Shown: piece after piece, positions 24,714 to 37,715 of the stretch
Layout of the letters: every line of letters begins with the position of its first letter
Numbering within the stretch: the first letter of the stretch is position 1
Position numbers and translations under genes: made by a program
Notes under the pieces: generated by a model
What the model was told of the DNA's origin: nothing
Seen by the model: the letters and a program-made list of their open reading frames with translations, nothing else
Database searches by the model: none
Source: Styela clava
Lineage: Eukaryota; Chordata; Ascidiacea; Stolidobranchia; Styelidae
DNA length: 64,000 nucleotides
Reading direction: 5' to 3'
Assembly (NCBI RefSeq): GCF_964204865.1
Contig: NC_135261.1
Location: 10,478,001 to 10,542,000 of the forward strand

Positions 24714-27700
24714 CAGTGGCGGCGCGTGGTCATTTTGACAACCGGGGCAAGCTACAGCGGGACCAAGTCACCCCCATCTACGGGGACAGGATGAGCGCTG
24801 TAAGTTCTCCCATCATTTTATGGGTATAAAAACCATTCCATCGGTAACAACCAATCGGCAAAAGCGACAATTTTTAACGATAAGAAAGTGTTTCTAAAAC
24901 CGGTCCAAGTCAAGGGATTAATAAATATAGACATAGTTCATTTTGAAACCTCTTTCAAAAGGAAAGGCAATATTTACCCAGATAAATACAATGACATATT
25001 AACAGAAACTTCGGGAAAGCAGACAAAACCTAAAATAAGGTTTAAAACGTTACTATGAAGAAAGGAAAGGTAATGCAAAGATAAGGACATGCGTCGCTCA
25101 CTCATAGATATATATGCTGCTAGACTTCTACTGCTTGAACATATATGCAACACGCCGCGGTTTCTTGGAAGCAAAATGCTCAATAACGCGCTCATTAAAG
25201 TCATGCATCTCAGAAATAACGTCTCTGTGAATGGATAAACAGCCAAGGAATTTAATCTATCTTGCTTCATTGTGTTTCTGAGATACGTTTTAATACGCTT
25301 CAGCGTGCTGAATGTTCGCTCTGCGTCGGCGGAAGAAATAGGCGTCGTCAAAATGATGTCCAGAAATTTTGCAGACGCCGCAAAGGTAGTTACTAGAGTG
25401 TTATCTATGAGGAACCCATAGAGCGCGCAAGTTGATGTGATGTTCAAAAAAGTTTGATTGGTGTATATACATCGCAATTCATTTTCCAATTTACCCACGT
25501 TTATCATGGGGTAAAATTTGGAGACAGTAGCCAACAAATGGATGGGAAATTGACGTGCAAATTTTGAAAAAATTTTGGGGTTCATCAAAGAGAACGCGGC
25601 AAGGTGTTCAGTGCGCAGGCGATCGCCTATTTGATTCACCAGAATGTCACAGCATTCCTTTGCAAACAAAATCAAACGCTGCGTTGTTTGCCCGCGGCGT
25701 AAAGAAGCACTCCATGTGTCGTCGTATTTTATTGTTTCCCGGATACGAGATACAGCATTGCAGAAGTCTGAAATACACGACTGCACAGACGCTCCTTCCA
25801 TTAGCCTTGACTGCAATGCGCCGTATAATACATCCACGTGATAGAATATTGTGGAGAAAAAATGAAAACTCACCATCTTCTAGCAGACGCTTTAGACCTG
25901 CCGCCTCCCTCACAGAGCGTTCGTCCCAAACCGGAGAGCTCTGAATGCCATTGAAACACTCAATGAGCTCAGACCTAATTTCGGACACGCCCTGCACCAC
26001 GCGTGATTGGAAGTTCCAACGTGTTGGTGCACAAGCTGGGAGACGGCGGCTACATATCTGGCGAAGGAGGTCAGAGCGCTTCGGCGAAACGGAAAAAATT
26101 GAAGAAAACCCCGAAACATTTGCAAAAAATATACGGACGAGAGGGGTATCAAGACACATATTTTTAATAACGAGGTTAAATTGGTGTGCATAACAATGTA
26201 AAAAATGCGCATGAAGAAAATCTTCTTTTATATAAACTTGAACACCATGTTTCGACCCACTCATGACTGCCGCGCCGTCATAAGTTTGAGCTATCAATTT
26301 TGACTTCGCGTTGTAAGGCTGTAACACTTCTTTCAGTACAGCCGATATCCCGCAAGCCGTGCGATCAACGATTGGTACAAAGCTGTGAAATCTCTCGGTA
26401 GGTTTACCATCTTTCACAAACCGAAAAATCACAGCCAGTTGGGAAACGCACGTGATGTCAGTTGTCTCGTCAGACTGAATCGAAAGGAACTGGCAATTCT
26501 CAATTTCCAGAGCCAAATGTTGTAAATAAATTTTATACATTGAGTCGAGCAAATCATTTTGGATATCCTTAGATGTCCCTTTCGAAACAGTTGCGGCATC
26601 AAGATGATCTCTCAATACTGTATCTAGGGATGCGGTGTATTCCACCATATCCAAAAATACCCCTCTATTAGAAGAGCCAGCCCATTCATCGTACCCACGG
26701 AGGGACAGCTCGTGACAACCAATGAACTTCAAAACATCTATCAATCGACCGAGAACATGGCGGTTTTTCTCGACGTTTTGGTTGTGCCGACGAATAGAAA
26801 CCAACTGTGCTGCAATATTAACATTTCCGAATGTTCGGTATTTTACTGCATTGTCTAGATGCTCCATAGAAGATTGATGATCCCTGGCACGCTCGGAAAG
26901 ATGTTTAAGATCTCTAAAACCAAATTTACACCAACGTGAGTCACGGGCGGTAGCAAAAAGTAGGCAATAAAAACAAAAAAGTGCATTTTTGTCCTCGCTG
27001 TAACACAACCATTCGTGTTTTTTATACCAAGTTTCTGCGCAGAATGTACGCCGACGCTTTCCTCCGTCATGAGATTGTTCCAGTGAACAATTTTTTGGTT
27101 GATAAGGCCCAAGACGTTGTACCTCTAATTTTTGTTCCAGCGGCAGCTGCGAAAACGGAGTGCGAAGTAGTGCATAAACCTCATTCATTATGAGGTCTAA
27201 GGCTAAGAAATGCGAAGCCGGAAAAAAGTGAGGAGCTCAAAAGGAATGTGGAAAATCGAAAGCAAATGGACTAAAGGTCTCTAACTGATTCAAATAGCGG
27301 AACAAGCGACAAAAACGAAGGCGAGGAAACTATCAACTCTTCAAGCAACCAACGAACGAGAAGGAATGCGTGAATATGTCAACACGTTGTTGTAAGAAAC
27401 GTCGGCATTGTGTCGTCATAATTTCGGGGCTAGCCCCGATGATTTAGTAAAAGAAACAGAAAACAAACGAGACAAACGCGGCGAGTGGAAGATAAAAGAG
27501 AGAATACGATATACAATGAGCAACCGGGGCAAAATCGGCGTCGCCCCGTCGACGTTCGGCAAAGGCTTTGCGAGCGAAAAATGAACCATGTCGGGAGAAT
27601 ATGGCTAGTGTAGACAGTCTGTGCAACCGATATTGAGGTATTTTTCGAATATTTTTTATTATACCGAAAAAACAACCGGGGCATTGCCCCGGTTGGCCCT

Positions 27701-27718
27701 ATTGACGCGCCGCCACTG
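24714..27718 (-). mobile_element. near-complete hAT DNA transposon, 3,005 bp
   Basis: Terminal inverted repeats start CAGTGGCGGCGCGT at the left and end ACGCGCCGCCACTG at the right. The flanking octamer GATTTATT is perfectly duplicated (24706-24713 and 27719-27726). The inner ends carry CCGGGGCAA-type subterminal repeats. The element encodes one minus-strand transposase (25128-27188). Perfect target duplication and only two frameshifts indicate a relatively young insertion. Confidence 0.95.
25128..27188 (-). pseudogene. hAT transposase, ZMYM1/TTF-zinc-finger type, two frameshifts
   Basis: The long frame starting at ATG 27188 encodes a TTF-type zinc finger (residues about 45-110, with TWYKKHEWLCY and LFCFYCLLF), then a DUF4371-like region and RNase-H-fold motifs QSDETTDIT and QTYDGAAVMSG that carry two catalytic aspartates, then CYAHQFNLVI. 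A frameshift near 25850-25880, in a T-rich tract, moves the reading to a second frame containing the C-terminal hAT dimerisation motif ISSADAERTFSTLKRIK. A second shift near 25232-25245 is needed to read the expected family ending, which stops at 25128. Both frames keep intact family sequence, so the shifts are recent mutations or assembly errors. It acts, or acted, by cut-and-paste at the element's own ends. Confidence 0.92.
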
Positions 27719-28423
27719 GATTTATTGCATTTTTGTTTTACGATATAATTTTGTATTTCCGGAAACGGTGTGTCCTAAAAAATAGAAATTCTTCTAAACT
27801 GATCGCAAATGATGTTTCAACATCTGACGTCTAGTACACATCATTTGCCGGGAGAACTCGGAAGGCCGCGAAATACCATTTAATTTGAAAAAATGAATAT
27901 CATTATAATTGTTTAATTGCGTACAATATTTCATGCACGACGAAATAAAACTTCTGAGTTCTGAGTTCTGAGTTTCAAGTATTCAATGTTTTATTTAGCC
28001 TACTTACAGAATCTTCAATAAATATTGTTTCTTTGCGTTATTCAATATTAGTGTGTTTGATATTCGGAGATTGCAAAAAGAAAAAATTGTATCCATAAAT
28101 ATTGTGTAATTTTTCACTGACGTTCAAGCCTCCATTTACCGACAGCGGCAATAAGTTGGCGATAATTTAATTGAAAAATACATACACACAGGTCAGAAGG
28201 GAACAAGCTTTCAATTCTTCTCATGATAAATACTTCAGTTACACTACTTATGTTCCAACAGTATGTATTGATATAAGTAATTATTATTTTTTATTGTACA
28301 ATTTTTTTTTTAATGAAAATGTAACTTTCGTATATTTGGATTATTTTTTAGTTTATATTAGATTATTTCAGATGTTTTTTGTTGAGATTCTAGATTTTTT
28401 TATCGCTGAACAGTTGGCAACTC

Positions 28424-28759
28424 TGGCGCATCGTGCTAGGCGTTAGGAATACGCACGCCATCGCATCTCTGATTACCCTTTGTGGTATCGCAGGTTCGAA
28501 TCCCATGCGGGGATGATCATGTGCGAGAGGGTTGCTGGACTCCTCGCCGCCGTAGAGTGGTTCACGTAACCGCTGGTCGGTCACGGCTTCCTCCACCATC
28601 AAGTCCATGCTTCCGAAAACAAATAACTGGCTAATTAATCCCATACCCGATCTGGACTGGTAACCGGGCGAGAGGTCACGAGAGGTCGTGGTTCGCCATA
28701 TGATTGAGCCATCGTATCGGCTTTCCTCTCCCTCGGGATAAATATGTAAATCCCATCCT
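28424..28759 (+). mobile_element. tRNA-derived SINE, copy 1
   Basis: The 5' part has an A-box-like TGGCGCATCGTGC (28424) and a perfect B box GGTTCGAATCC (28493-28503), the internal RNA polymerase III promoter. The body contains AAGTCCATGCTTCCGAAAAC and GACTGGTAACCGG, and the 3' end is GGATAAATATGTAAATCCCA. Related copies are at 36420-37045, 38133-38458 and 39120-39395. Its reverse strand has an open frame of 125 codons that is not a gene. Confidence 0.85.
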
Positions 28760-28889
28760 AAATTCAATATGTATCAGAAAAAAATGCTGATATCTCTTTT
28801 TACTAATCCGTGAAGTTCTGGTACATACAAGAGAACATAACATTAATGGTTACGACTCACAAATTAAAAAGTTTAGGAAAAGTCTATTG

Positions 28890-29590
28890 TATATTCAATT
28901 CAATTCGTTTATTACTCCAGACTAAAAAACGGTCCATATAAAAATAACACAAACAAGTAAACATAAGCAAAAATAACACAATAAATACATAAAATACCTG
29001 ATACGACAATCAGATTCACAGTAGATCTCAAAAAAGAGTTAATACAGTAATCTAAGAGGCCAAAAGAGAAGTATAGAATCCACGATAGCTTGTCACAAAC
29101 AGTATCTGGGAATCAAATAATGATTGTAATAGGATGTTATTGGAGTTCCTGCATCTCGTCATGAACAACCACAGATTTTTTCTATGGAGTGCTTCGAAAG
29201 AGGGAATGTTCCCAGATACCATTTTGTGACGGACACTCTCAGATCTAGAAACATAGTGAATTACGCGAGAAGCAACATTATAAGAAGTTTTAACTTTTTT
29301 ATAATTATAATTATTGAAAAACAACCAGAACTGGCAGTTATAAATACTACAACAATACGTTCTAAATAAAAGATTTTTCACAGTATTGGAACAGTTGACA
29401 ATTTTTGTCAAAATAGTATGGGCTATAAAATAAATTGATTTATACTGACGTTTCAAGCCAAGGTCATCTCTAAGATCATTGGATGGGAAAACACCAAGAT
29501 ATTCATTTGAAATATTTAATTGCTTGTAGAACAGTTGAGTGGTGGTACCGTAAATATATACTATTACGGTGGTACCGTACAAAAGTAATT
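28890..29590 (-). mobile_element. 5'-truncated LINE (non-LTR retrotransposon) 3' end
   Basis: A 176-codon minus-strand frame (29052-29582) reads like the C-terminal tail after the reverse transcriptase domain of CR1/jockey-type LINEs: KRQYKSIYFIAHTILTKIV, RTYCCSIYNCQFW, ASRVIHYVSRSESVRHKMV and GNIPSFEALHRKNLW. The 3' end has AATAAACGAATTGAATTGAA, the short tandem tail usual for these LINEs. The catalytic reverse transcriptase motif is not present, so the copy is 5'-truncated and dead. Confidence 0.8.
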
Positions 29591-31593
<2,003 letters not shown>

Positions 31594-32663
31594 GATCAGA
31601 ATGCAGTACTATTTCATTCCAATGTGCCTTTATGCATAAATATAATTTAGTCTATTAGTCTTAGATATTAGAAGTAGATCGTTGTTTAAGTTTTGCAATT
31701 TTCTATACTAATAAATTCTAATTATGCTTGCATTATAAAACTGTCATCTACTGGTGTTATAACAACCGTTAGTTATATTTATTCAATCATGTTATGTGGT
31801 GCCATCATTGAAGCTGTATATTTATTTGTTAACTTATTATTATTGTCACTGAAGACCTTTTAATAAATAGTTGCTAAATTGTTTGTTTTCTATTACCTAC
31901 TATTGATGTTTTTTTCAGAATGATTTGTAAATTGTTAAGGCTGTGACATGGTCATACATTGAAAACCTACTTGAATTTGTCAAGGCAGTTATATTCGGAT
32001 CTGCTGATGTCAATTTTAGCAATCTCAGTGGTTCTCGAACTCATTTCCATCAATTATTTTTTGCGCCATGTTTAAAAATAATAAAGCCATGAAAGCAAGA
32101 AAATAAATGCATTTTGCCAAAGAATTAAACAAATCTAAGTCCAGGCTTTGTAATTTGATATAATCACAGCGAAGGTGCTTGCCTTTGAACACCAGAGAAT
32201 CTTATCGTACCCCCCCTCCTGAGAAACTCTGAGCTGGTTATTTATGCAATTCATATTCGGTATGAATATGAATCCACACACATAATGCTTATCTTATTTG
32301 ATATCGTCAATGCAAAACACAATATACGGTAATTGAACGTCTGCTTAGTGTAAGGCAGTACCATTATTTTAGTGGTAATATTACTGTTATACAGATCCAT
32401 TTGATAATCTTAAAATATATGTAAGTATTGTATCAATAAGTTTTTCCATAAGTGATTTCAGTGGGAGTAGTATATTCTTTGGTAGTTGCCAAATTGCAAT
32501 TTTTTTCTTCGCAAGTTCAAAGTTGCTGAAATCGTACTAGAATTGTTAGTTTTAGCTTCTGATATACACAATACTGCAATCAATACACATAATTTGTATC
32601 ATGTTTGTCTTAGGTTATGACCAAATAGCTTTATTTCCTAGTTATACAATATCTAATAAAATA
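31594..32663. other. GFUS-PEX13 intergenic region
   Basis: Holds GFUS 3'UTR with AATAAA at 31710, a second TAATAAATA near 31862, then the PEX13 upstream region. A hAT-like end CAGTGGTTCTCGAACTC is seen near 32025 with no partner found. No coding sequence. Confidence 0.5.
31710..31715 (+). terminator. GFUS poly(A) signal
   Basis: AATAAA 117 bases after the stop codon, within an AT-rich 3'UTR. Confidence 0.6.
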
Positions 32664-33710
32664 ATGGCTGATCCACCAATAAAACCTTGGGAGATAAACC
32701 GGACTCAAAGTGCTGGTAATATTGGACCATTGCATTCTATCTCAAATCCACCTGTTGTAGATGCTTCATTGACAGCAACTGATCAGGCGAGAAAAAGGTC
32801 GCCGCCTCCTGTTCCCAATAGACCATCCCAGCGTACTATGACTCCAATGGGTTATCAGCCTTCATATGGAGGATATGGTTCCTATGGCTATGGTACTGGA
32901 TATGGAGGGATGTATGGTGGTGGAATGGGGAGCGGAATGTATGGGGGTTATGGTGGTGGGGGTATGTACGGTTCCTACAATAGATCATATGGTGCACCGG
33001 GAGGATTTGCTAGACAAGCAGAAGAAAGCACTAGAAATGCATTTCAATCTGTTGAAAGTATTGTGAGAGCATTCACATCCGTTTCTGCTATGTTAGAATC
33101 TACACTCGGGGCTGTTTACAGCTCATTCCGAGCTGTGCTTGATGTAGCAGATCAATTTTCGAGGGTGAGGGCAACATTTGCTGATATTCTTTCTTCTATC
33201 GCAGTCTTCCGTTTGATACGATTTTTATATCGCCGAGCTTTGGCATTTCTAAACTTGGGAGGATCATGTGAAGAGGCATGGGATACGGTCAAAACAGACT
33301 CTGATGTTATACCACAGAAGAAGAAATCAAGATCGTGGCCCATACTTCTTTTCATGTCTGTTGTTATAGGAGGCCCTTACTTGATTTGGAAATTATTGAG
33401 TGGAACAGGCAATGTACAAAAGCCTCAGACACCATGGGCAAGCGGATTATCAGATCATGTTGTTGCTAGAGTAGAATATGATTTTGAAGCTGATAATGAT
33501 GATGAACTAACTGTGAAAGTTGGCGACCTGTTAAACCTTGCACCAAAAGACCAACAACCACATATACAGAATTGGCTTATGGCATCTTTAGATGGTACAA
33601 ATGTAGGGATGGTTCCTGCAACTTATGTTAAGGTATTAGGCCGTCGAAAGGGAAGACAACCAGAATCAGCTGAGAATGGCCAACCTGAAGCTTCGGCACC
33701 ACCTACATGA
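32664..33710 (+). CDS. PEX13: peroxisomal import docking protein peroxin-13
   Basis: Component of the PEX13/PEX14 docking complex in the peroxisomal membrane that receives the import receptor PEX5. Single exon, 348 residues from ATG 32664; an upstream in-frame ATG at 32601 adds 21 residues that do not look like the family, whereas MADPPIKPWE matches the usual start. A proline-rich N-terminus is followed by a Tyr/Gly-rich segment (about 64-110). The conserved core reads FARQAEESTRNAFQSVESIV and VYSSFRAVLDVADQFSR. A transmembrane helix lies at about 224-245 (SWPILLFMSVVIGGPYLIWK), and an SH3 domain at 267-326 (ARVEYDFEADNDDELTVKVG ... GMVPATYVKVL). The C-terminal tail is shorter than in mammals (403 residues). 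Confidence 0.97.
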   Translation: MADPPIKPWEINRTQSAGNIGPLHSISNPPVVDASLTATDQARKRSPPPVPNRPSQRTMTPMGYQPSYGGYGSYGYGTGYGGMYGGGMGSGMYGGYGGGGMYGSYNRSYGAPGGFARQAEESTRNAFQSVESIVRAFTSVSAMLESTLGAVYSSFRAVLDVADQFSRVRATFADILSSIAVFRLIRFLYRRALAFLNLGGSCEEAWDTVKTDSDVIPQKKKSRSWPILLFMSVVIGGPYLIWKLLSGTGNVQKPQTPWASGLSDHVVARVEYDFEADNDDELTVKVGDLLNLAPKDQQPHIQNWLMASLDGTNVGMVPATYVKVLGRRKGRQPESAENGQPEASAPPT

Positions 33711-33760
33711 CAAACTACTCGTAAACTCTCAATCTTTGTAATATGCAAATCACCCGTTTC

Positions 33761-33766
33761 AATAAA
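33761..33766 (+). terminator. PEX13 poly(A) signal
   Basis: AATAAA 51 bases after the PEX13 stop. The convergent NIP7 coding region ends only 39 bases further, at 33805. Confidence 0.7.
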
Positions 33767-33804
33767 AATGCAATTTAAAGTAAATTTTTTTTCATTGTAT
33801 AATT

Positions 33805-36800
33805 TCATGTTAAAGTGTCTTCATTACGAAGATATTCTCCAATATCCGCTTGATGAAAAGCAATGATTGACATAGGATCCGCATGCCTGCATTCGGCTGT
33901 CGATTTTGCTGCTACACCAAATCCCTATAAAAGAAAGGCGATTACATGAAAAATCTTTAAACAATTAGTTCATGAGATATCCCAACAAAAATTGTCAATT
34001 TAGATGTTTTTTGAATAGCCTGCAATATAAAATACATAATGGATACAAATTCAGGAAAGCAAGAGACAAGTCTTTTTATTACACGTTATACCTTTACTAC
34101 TTACCAAAGGTATATCATTCATTGAATATAACACTATGCCTTGATATTTAGGAGTTCCTTCAGTAATTCTTCCTAATCCTGATTTTAATATGTGATTTCC
34201 ATATAAAAATGATTGTTCTGCACCTGGTTTCACCCAAACTTTGAACTGAAAAAGTAATTGACATTATTTGATATTCTCAAACAATGATGGTTATTATTGC
34301 ATTTGCACTTGTGTCAATTCTAATTATGCGGCATGTATGTATTGGTGTATGGACTATTAATCAACTACAATATTATTTTACATTTCTTTTTATGTTCAAC
34401 TTCAATTATTTTGCAATGTATGACTGTTGTGTAAATATTCTTCAAATAATAAGAACAGGCTTCATTATTCACAATACAGATGAAGTAATAAGCATTGTAG
34501 GAAATCAAGAGATGTATTGTGGCGTGGGTACTACACTCCTTGGAACAATGGGCCACAAAAATGTCAGGGCAATTGAGCTGAATCTAAATTCACACAATGG
34601 GAACAGAGTATCACAAGTGTTATGGATGTTTCTCCGGCCCTTGACCCCAGAAAAATTCTATATAACTTAGTAATTATCGCAAAATTTTGGATGCTTATTT
34701 TGTGAGTGTTTTGGAGAGTTGACACTTAGAAACTGATTTACATGATCAAACCCATTATTTTTATTAAAATATACAACCGCTTGCTCGGTTTAGCCTAGTC
34801 AATTGCAGCTTTTCCTGGACTAATTTTTGATTATTGCACAATCAAATCAAAAATTCCAATTGATACGTCATTGATGACTTTTGCTCCATGATACCTGCTT
34901 TTATCTCATAATCTTACCTTTGCATAAGGCGCTAAATAATCAAGTGCAGTGACATGGAGCCTAAATTTCTTTGTTTTTGTAAATTTTCCAAAGCACACGC
35001 CAAAGCTGATTAAATTTTCTCTGCAAACGTTAGTCGCTCTTTTCATAATTTCTTCAGATACATAATATACTCGATCTCTGTGAAGTCTGAAGCAGTATAC
35101 TCCATCTGGACGATCAATCAATAATTTGATGTTCTCCCCAATACTGAAACAATTAAAAATTTAAATGTCACATTTTTCGGAAGAATTGGGGTCTAACGAT
35201 GTATTTGTCATAAGGGCTTGAATGTCGCCAAAAGAAAATGTGATGTAAAAAATAAAAATAGCCTAAATTTTTTTAAAAGTCTGTCTCCCACAGAACGCTA
35301 TACCCTATTTGGCATGAGATAAACCTGCTTAGTTGAAAAATTTTGTTCAACTAAACGCATCTGTCAAGAACTTCATTTCACCCCAAACAGACAATTTTTT
35401 TTTTAAACAAACACACACATTACTTTTTTGTTTGGCGTTATTTTGAAGAGTTTCGGCATTTACTTAGCTAGACCCTAGAATTGGAATTGAGATCTTCAAT
35501 AGCCAGCTAAAATGCAATGTCTTTTATTGAGTGAAAATTCGAGCCACTCTCTGATTATGTCTTTGCTTGAAAGTATATTTAGAAGGTTACGAGTCGCAAA
35601 TGCCATTGCATCGGTCGTCAAAATTATCTCATCAGAGTCATTACCCGCAAGTTATTTGGAAAGTGGTATTCAAGTTTTATGTGAAATTATTTAAAAAAAA
35701 TTGTAGTAGAAGCAGTAGAAATAAAGTATCATAAAAGTTTCAGAGCAATAAAATTCTGTTGGCCATGATAAAAAAGAATGCAAACATGTAAGATGTCACA
35801 GTTATCATGATAGCTTAAGTAAATGTATAATGGTATTTAAGAGAGTTACAGCAAGAACTGAGAGTACCGGTGTTTGCCATTCTTTCTTCTGTATTCATAT
35901 AACTTTTGGAATAAGGTTGATATTGTTGCTTTGAGTAAACTTGCATAAAATGGGCTTCAAACATACAGGGTGACCCTACCAACACCTCGCCCCCACCCAG
36001 AAAAAAAAACAGAACCCGTATATTTTCTTTTTCGAACTTTTTTTCATTGTTTACGCTTGAAGTTCTGTTTGTGCATGTATTGTACCTAACAGAATGACAT
36101 ATCGCAATGACTGAGTAAGAAAAAATCATGTTGCTCTTTTGAAAAACGGTAACCCTGAAATTACGGGCCCAGTGAATTAAACGCTGTGACTGCTTATAGT
36201 GCCAAACAAAATTGTGACGAGAAAAAAACATCCAAACTTTTATTTTTTCTAGTAGAAATATGTCTCACAGGGAACACTATATCCTTTTTGCCATAGGAAA
36301 TACCTGCTTAGTTGAAATTGGGTAGGTTTGATTTTAACTAAATGCGTCTATGGCGAAAATTTCATTCTGCGCCTGACAGACTTTTATTTAATTATTAATA
36401 AAAAAACATAAAAATTTAGGATAGAATAATTTTTACATATTTATCCCATGGGAGAGGAATAAGACAGCTTAGCCATATGGCAAACCACGGCCTCTTGTCC
36501 GGTTACCATTCCATGTCGGGTATGGGATTAGTTAGTTATTTGTTTTCGGAAGCATGTACTTGATGGTGGAGGAAGCCGTGAACCACGCTACGGAGGCGAG
36601 AAGTCCAGCAATCCTCTCGCACATAACTATCCCTGCATGGGATTCGAACCCACGCAGAGTTATCCAGTAATCAGAGGTGCGGTGGCGAGGATATTAGGAT
36701 AGGATTTACATATTTATCCCGGAGGGAAGGAAAGCCAATATTAAAGCTTTTAAATCATATGGCGAACCACGGCCTCTCGTCTGGTTACCAGTCCAGGTCG

Positions 36801-37332
36801 GGTATGGGATTAGTTAGCCAGCTATTTGTTTTCGGAAGCATGGACTGGATGGTGGAGGATTGCCACCGCATCTCCGATTACCTCGCGTGGGTTCGCAGGC
36901 TTCCTCCACCATCAAGTCCATGCTTCCGAAAACAAATAACTGGCTAGCTAACTAATCGCATACCCGACCTGGACTGGTAACCGGACGAGAGGCCGTGGAG
37001 AGAGCGTATTCCTAACGCTTAGCAAGATGAGCCACACCACCCAATCGTCAAAATCGACTGTTCTACTGACTCAATACAGTAGTAATATAGGCCTACCACA
37101 GAAACAGAAAAATATTTCATGTTCCCGTTTTATTGTTTTAGTGAACTACCGGTACCGGTACCGGTATAGCCTAGTCTAATAGTCCACTCATGCTACACAA
37201 AACCTTCCGACCCTAACAATTCAGCAATACCAAGAATTAGAACATCATATATATAAATATCTTTATATGTACTTACTATTTTGCAAGTTTTTCAAACAAC
37301 GTTTTTGTCTCATCTTCTGTTAAAGGACGCAT
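33805..37332 (-). CDS. NIP7: 60S ribosome biogenesis factor NIP7
   Basis: Nucleolar protein needed for pre-rRNA processing and 60S subunit assembly. Minus-strand exons: 37277-37332, 34918-35143, 34105-34245 and 33805-33924. Phases close and give exactly 180 residues, the family length. Conserved blocks: [19 protein letters not shown] (exon 1), [40 protein letters not shown] (exon 2), [20 protein letters not shown] (PUA-domain start, exon 3) and [17 protein letters not shown] (exon 4). Intron 1 is 2.1 kb and carries two copies of a local repeat and a SINE cluster. The 3'UTR must overlap that of PEX13. The start codon is 383 bp from that of EXOC1 on the other strand. Confidence 0.97.
35275..35400. 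repeat. local repeat B, copy 1 (NIP7 intron 1)
   Basis: Shares with 36252-36388 the series CACAG-GAAC-CTATA, then CCTGCTTAGTTGAAA, ACTAAACGC(G)TCT and a CAGAC end. Contains a short inverted repeat (TTAGTTGAA ... TTCAACTAA). Confidence 0.6.
36252..36388. repeat. local repeat B, copy 2 (NIP7 intron 1)
   Basis: Second copy of the repeat at 35275: TCACAGGGAACACTATATCC, ACCTGCTTAGTTGAAA, ACTAAATGCGTCTATGG, CTGACAGACTTTT. Same orientation, about 1 kb apart. Confidence 0.6.
36420..37045 (-). mobile_element. SINE cluster with an inverted duplicated body
   Basis: A minus-strand SINE (about 36420-36690; B-box complement GGATTCGAACC near 36639) is followed by a second minus copy (36704-36900) whose body is then repeated in opposite orientation (36902-36998), ending in an inverted head (37000-37045). 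The arms 36768-36859 and 36902-36998 are mostly identical when inverted, with a spacer of about 42 bases. Confidence 0.75.
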
Positions 37333-37715
37333 AGTCAGTTTATTATTTGTCAGAGACGTTGAAACCGGGGCAAGACGTGAAGCTGTGCACGAAAATCAGA
37401 AAATATCACTGCCGCTACTCGCGAAACGTGTTTGTAGTAAATAGCTGGCTTCATTAGAATCTACTAAAATACTAAATCACGTATCACGTGGTCCGCTTTT
37501 TATAATATTTTGGTAAAGAGCTGATTTATGCGGGTTGCTTTTTTGCTTATTGTCGGGATGCCTTCGGTCCGTAATTTATTATCCCAGACGGTCAGCTAAA
37601 GTTTTTGTCTTGAAACGAAATCGGCTGTTTGTCTGCTTGTGGAGAATTATTTTCTGGAGCCATATATAATTGTTCAATTTGGTTTAGTTCAGTTTAATGA
37701 GAAATAATTTTGAAT
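37333..37715. promoter_or_regulatory. probable bidirectional promoter, NIP7 / EXOC1
   Basis: The 383 bases between two divergent start codons must hold both 5'UTRs and core promoters. The region contains CACGTATCACGTGG near 37480 (two CACGTG-like E-box words) and no recognisable TATA box at a fixed distance from either start. Shared regulation is inference from spacing. Confidence 0.5.

Larger units (their letters stand above)
23850..28423. mobile_element. possible older inverted-repeat element interrupted by the hAT at 24714
   Basis: Near 23855 the sequence GTTGCCAACTTGGATTATTT occurs; near 28410 its approximate inverse, AACAGTTGGCAACTCTG, appears. Both inner flanks are rich in TTAGATTATTT-type words (23880-23990 and 28330-28400). 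This fits the two ends of one element whose interior was later hit by the hAT transposon. A 93-codon minus-strand frame at 23995-24276 may be a relic of its protein, but I do not recognise it. Boundaries and unity of the element are inference. Confidence 0.4.

Noticed and set aside
28493..28503. Perfect tRNA B box, possible tRNA gene
   Set aside because: No acceptor-stem pairing or anticodon loop could be assembled, and the sequence continues into the repeated SINE body.
28390..28767. 125-codon minus-strand frame with a neat-looking protein sequence
   Set aside because: It is the reverse strand of a tRNA-derived SINE; the same frame recurs at 38055-38372 and elsewhere with the repeat.
32020..32060. 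CAGTGGTTCTCGAACTC as the end of another Charlie-like MITE
   Set aside because: No inverted partner or octamer duplication found nearby; only noted in the intergenic entry.
32601..32663. Upstream ATG extending PEX13 by 21 residues
   Set aside because: The family N-terminus starts at MADPPIKPWE; the extension is hydrophobic and unlike other PEX13 proteins, so it is taken as 5'UTR.
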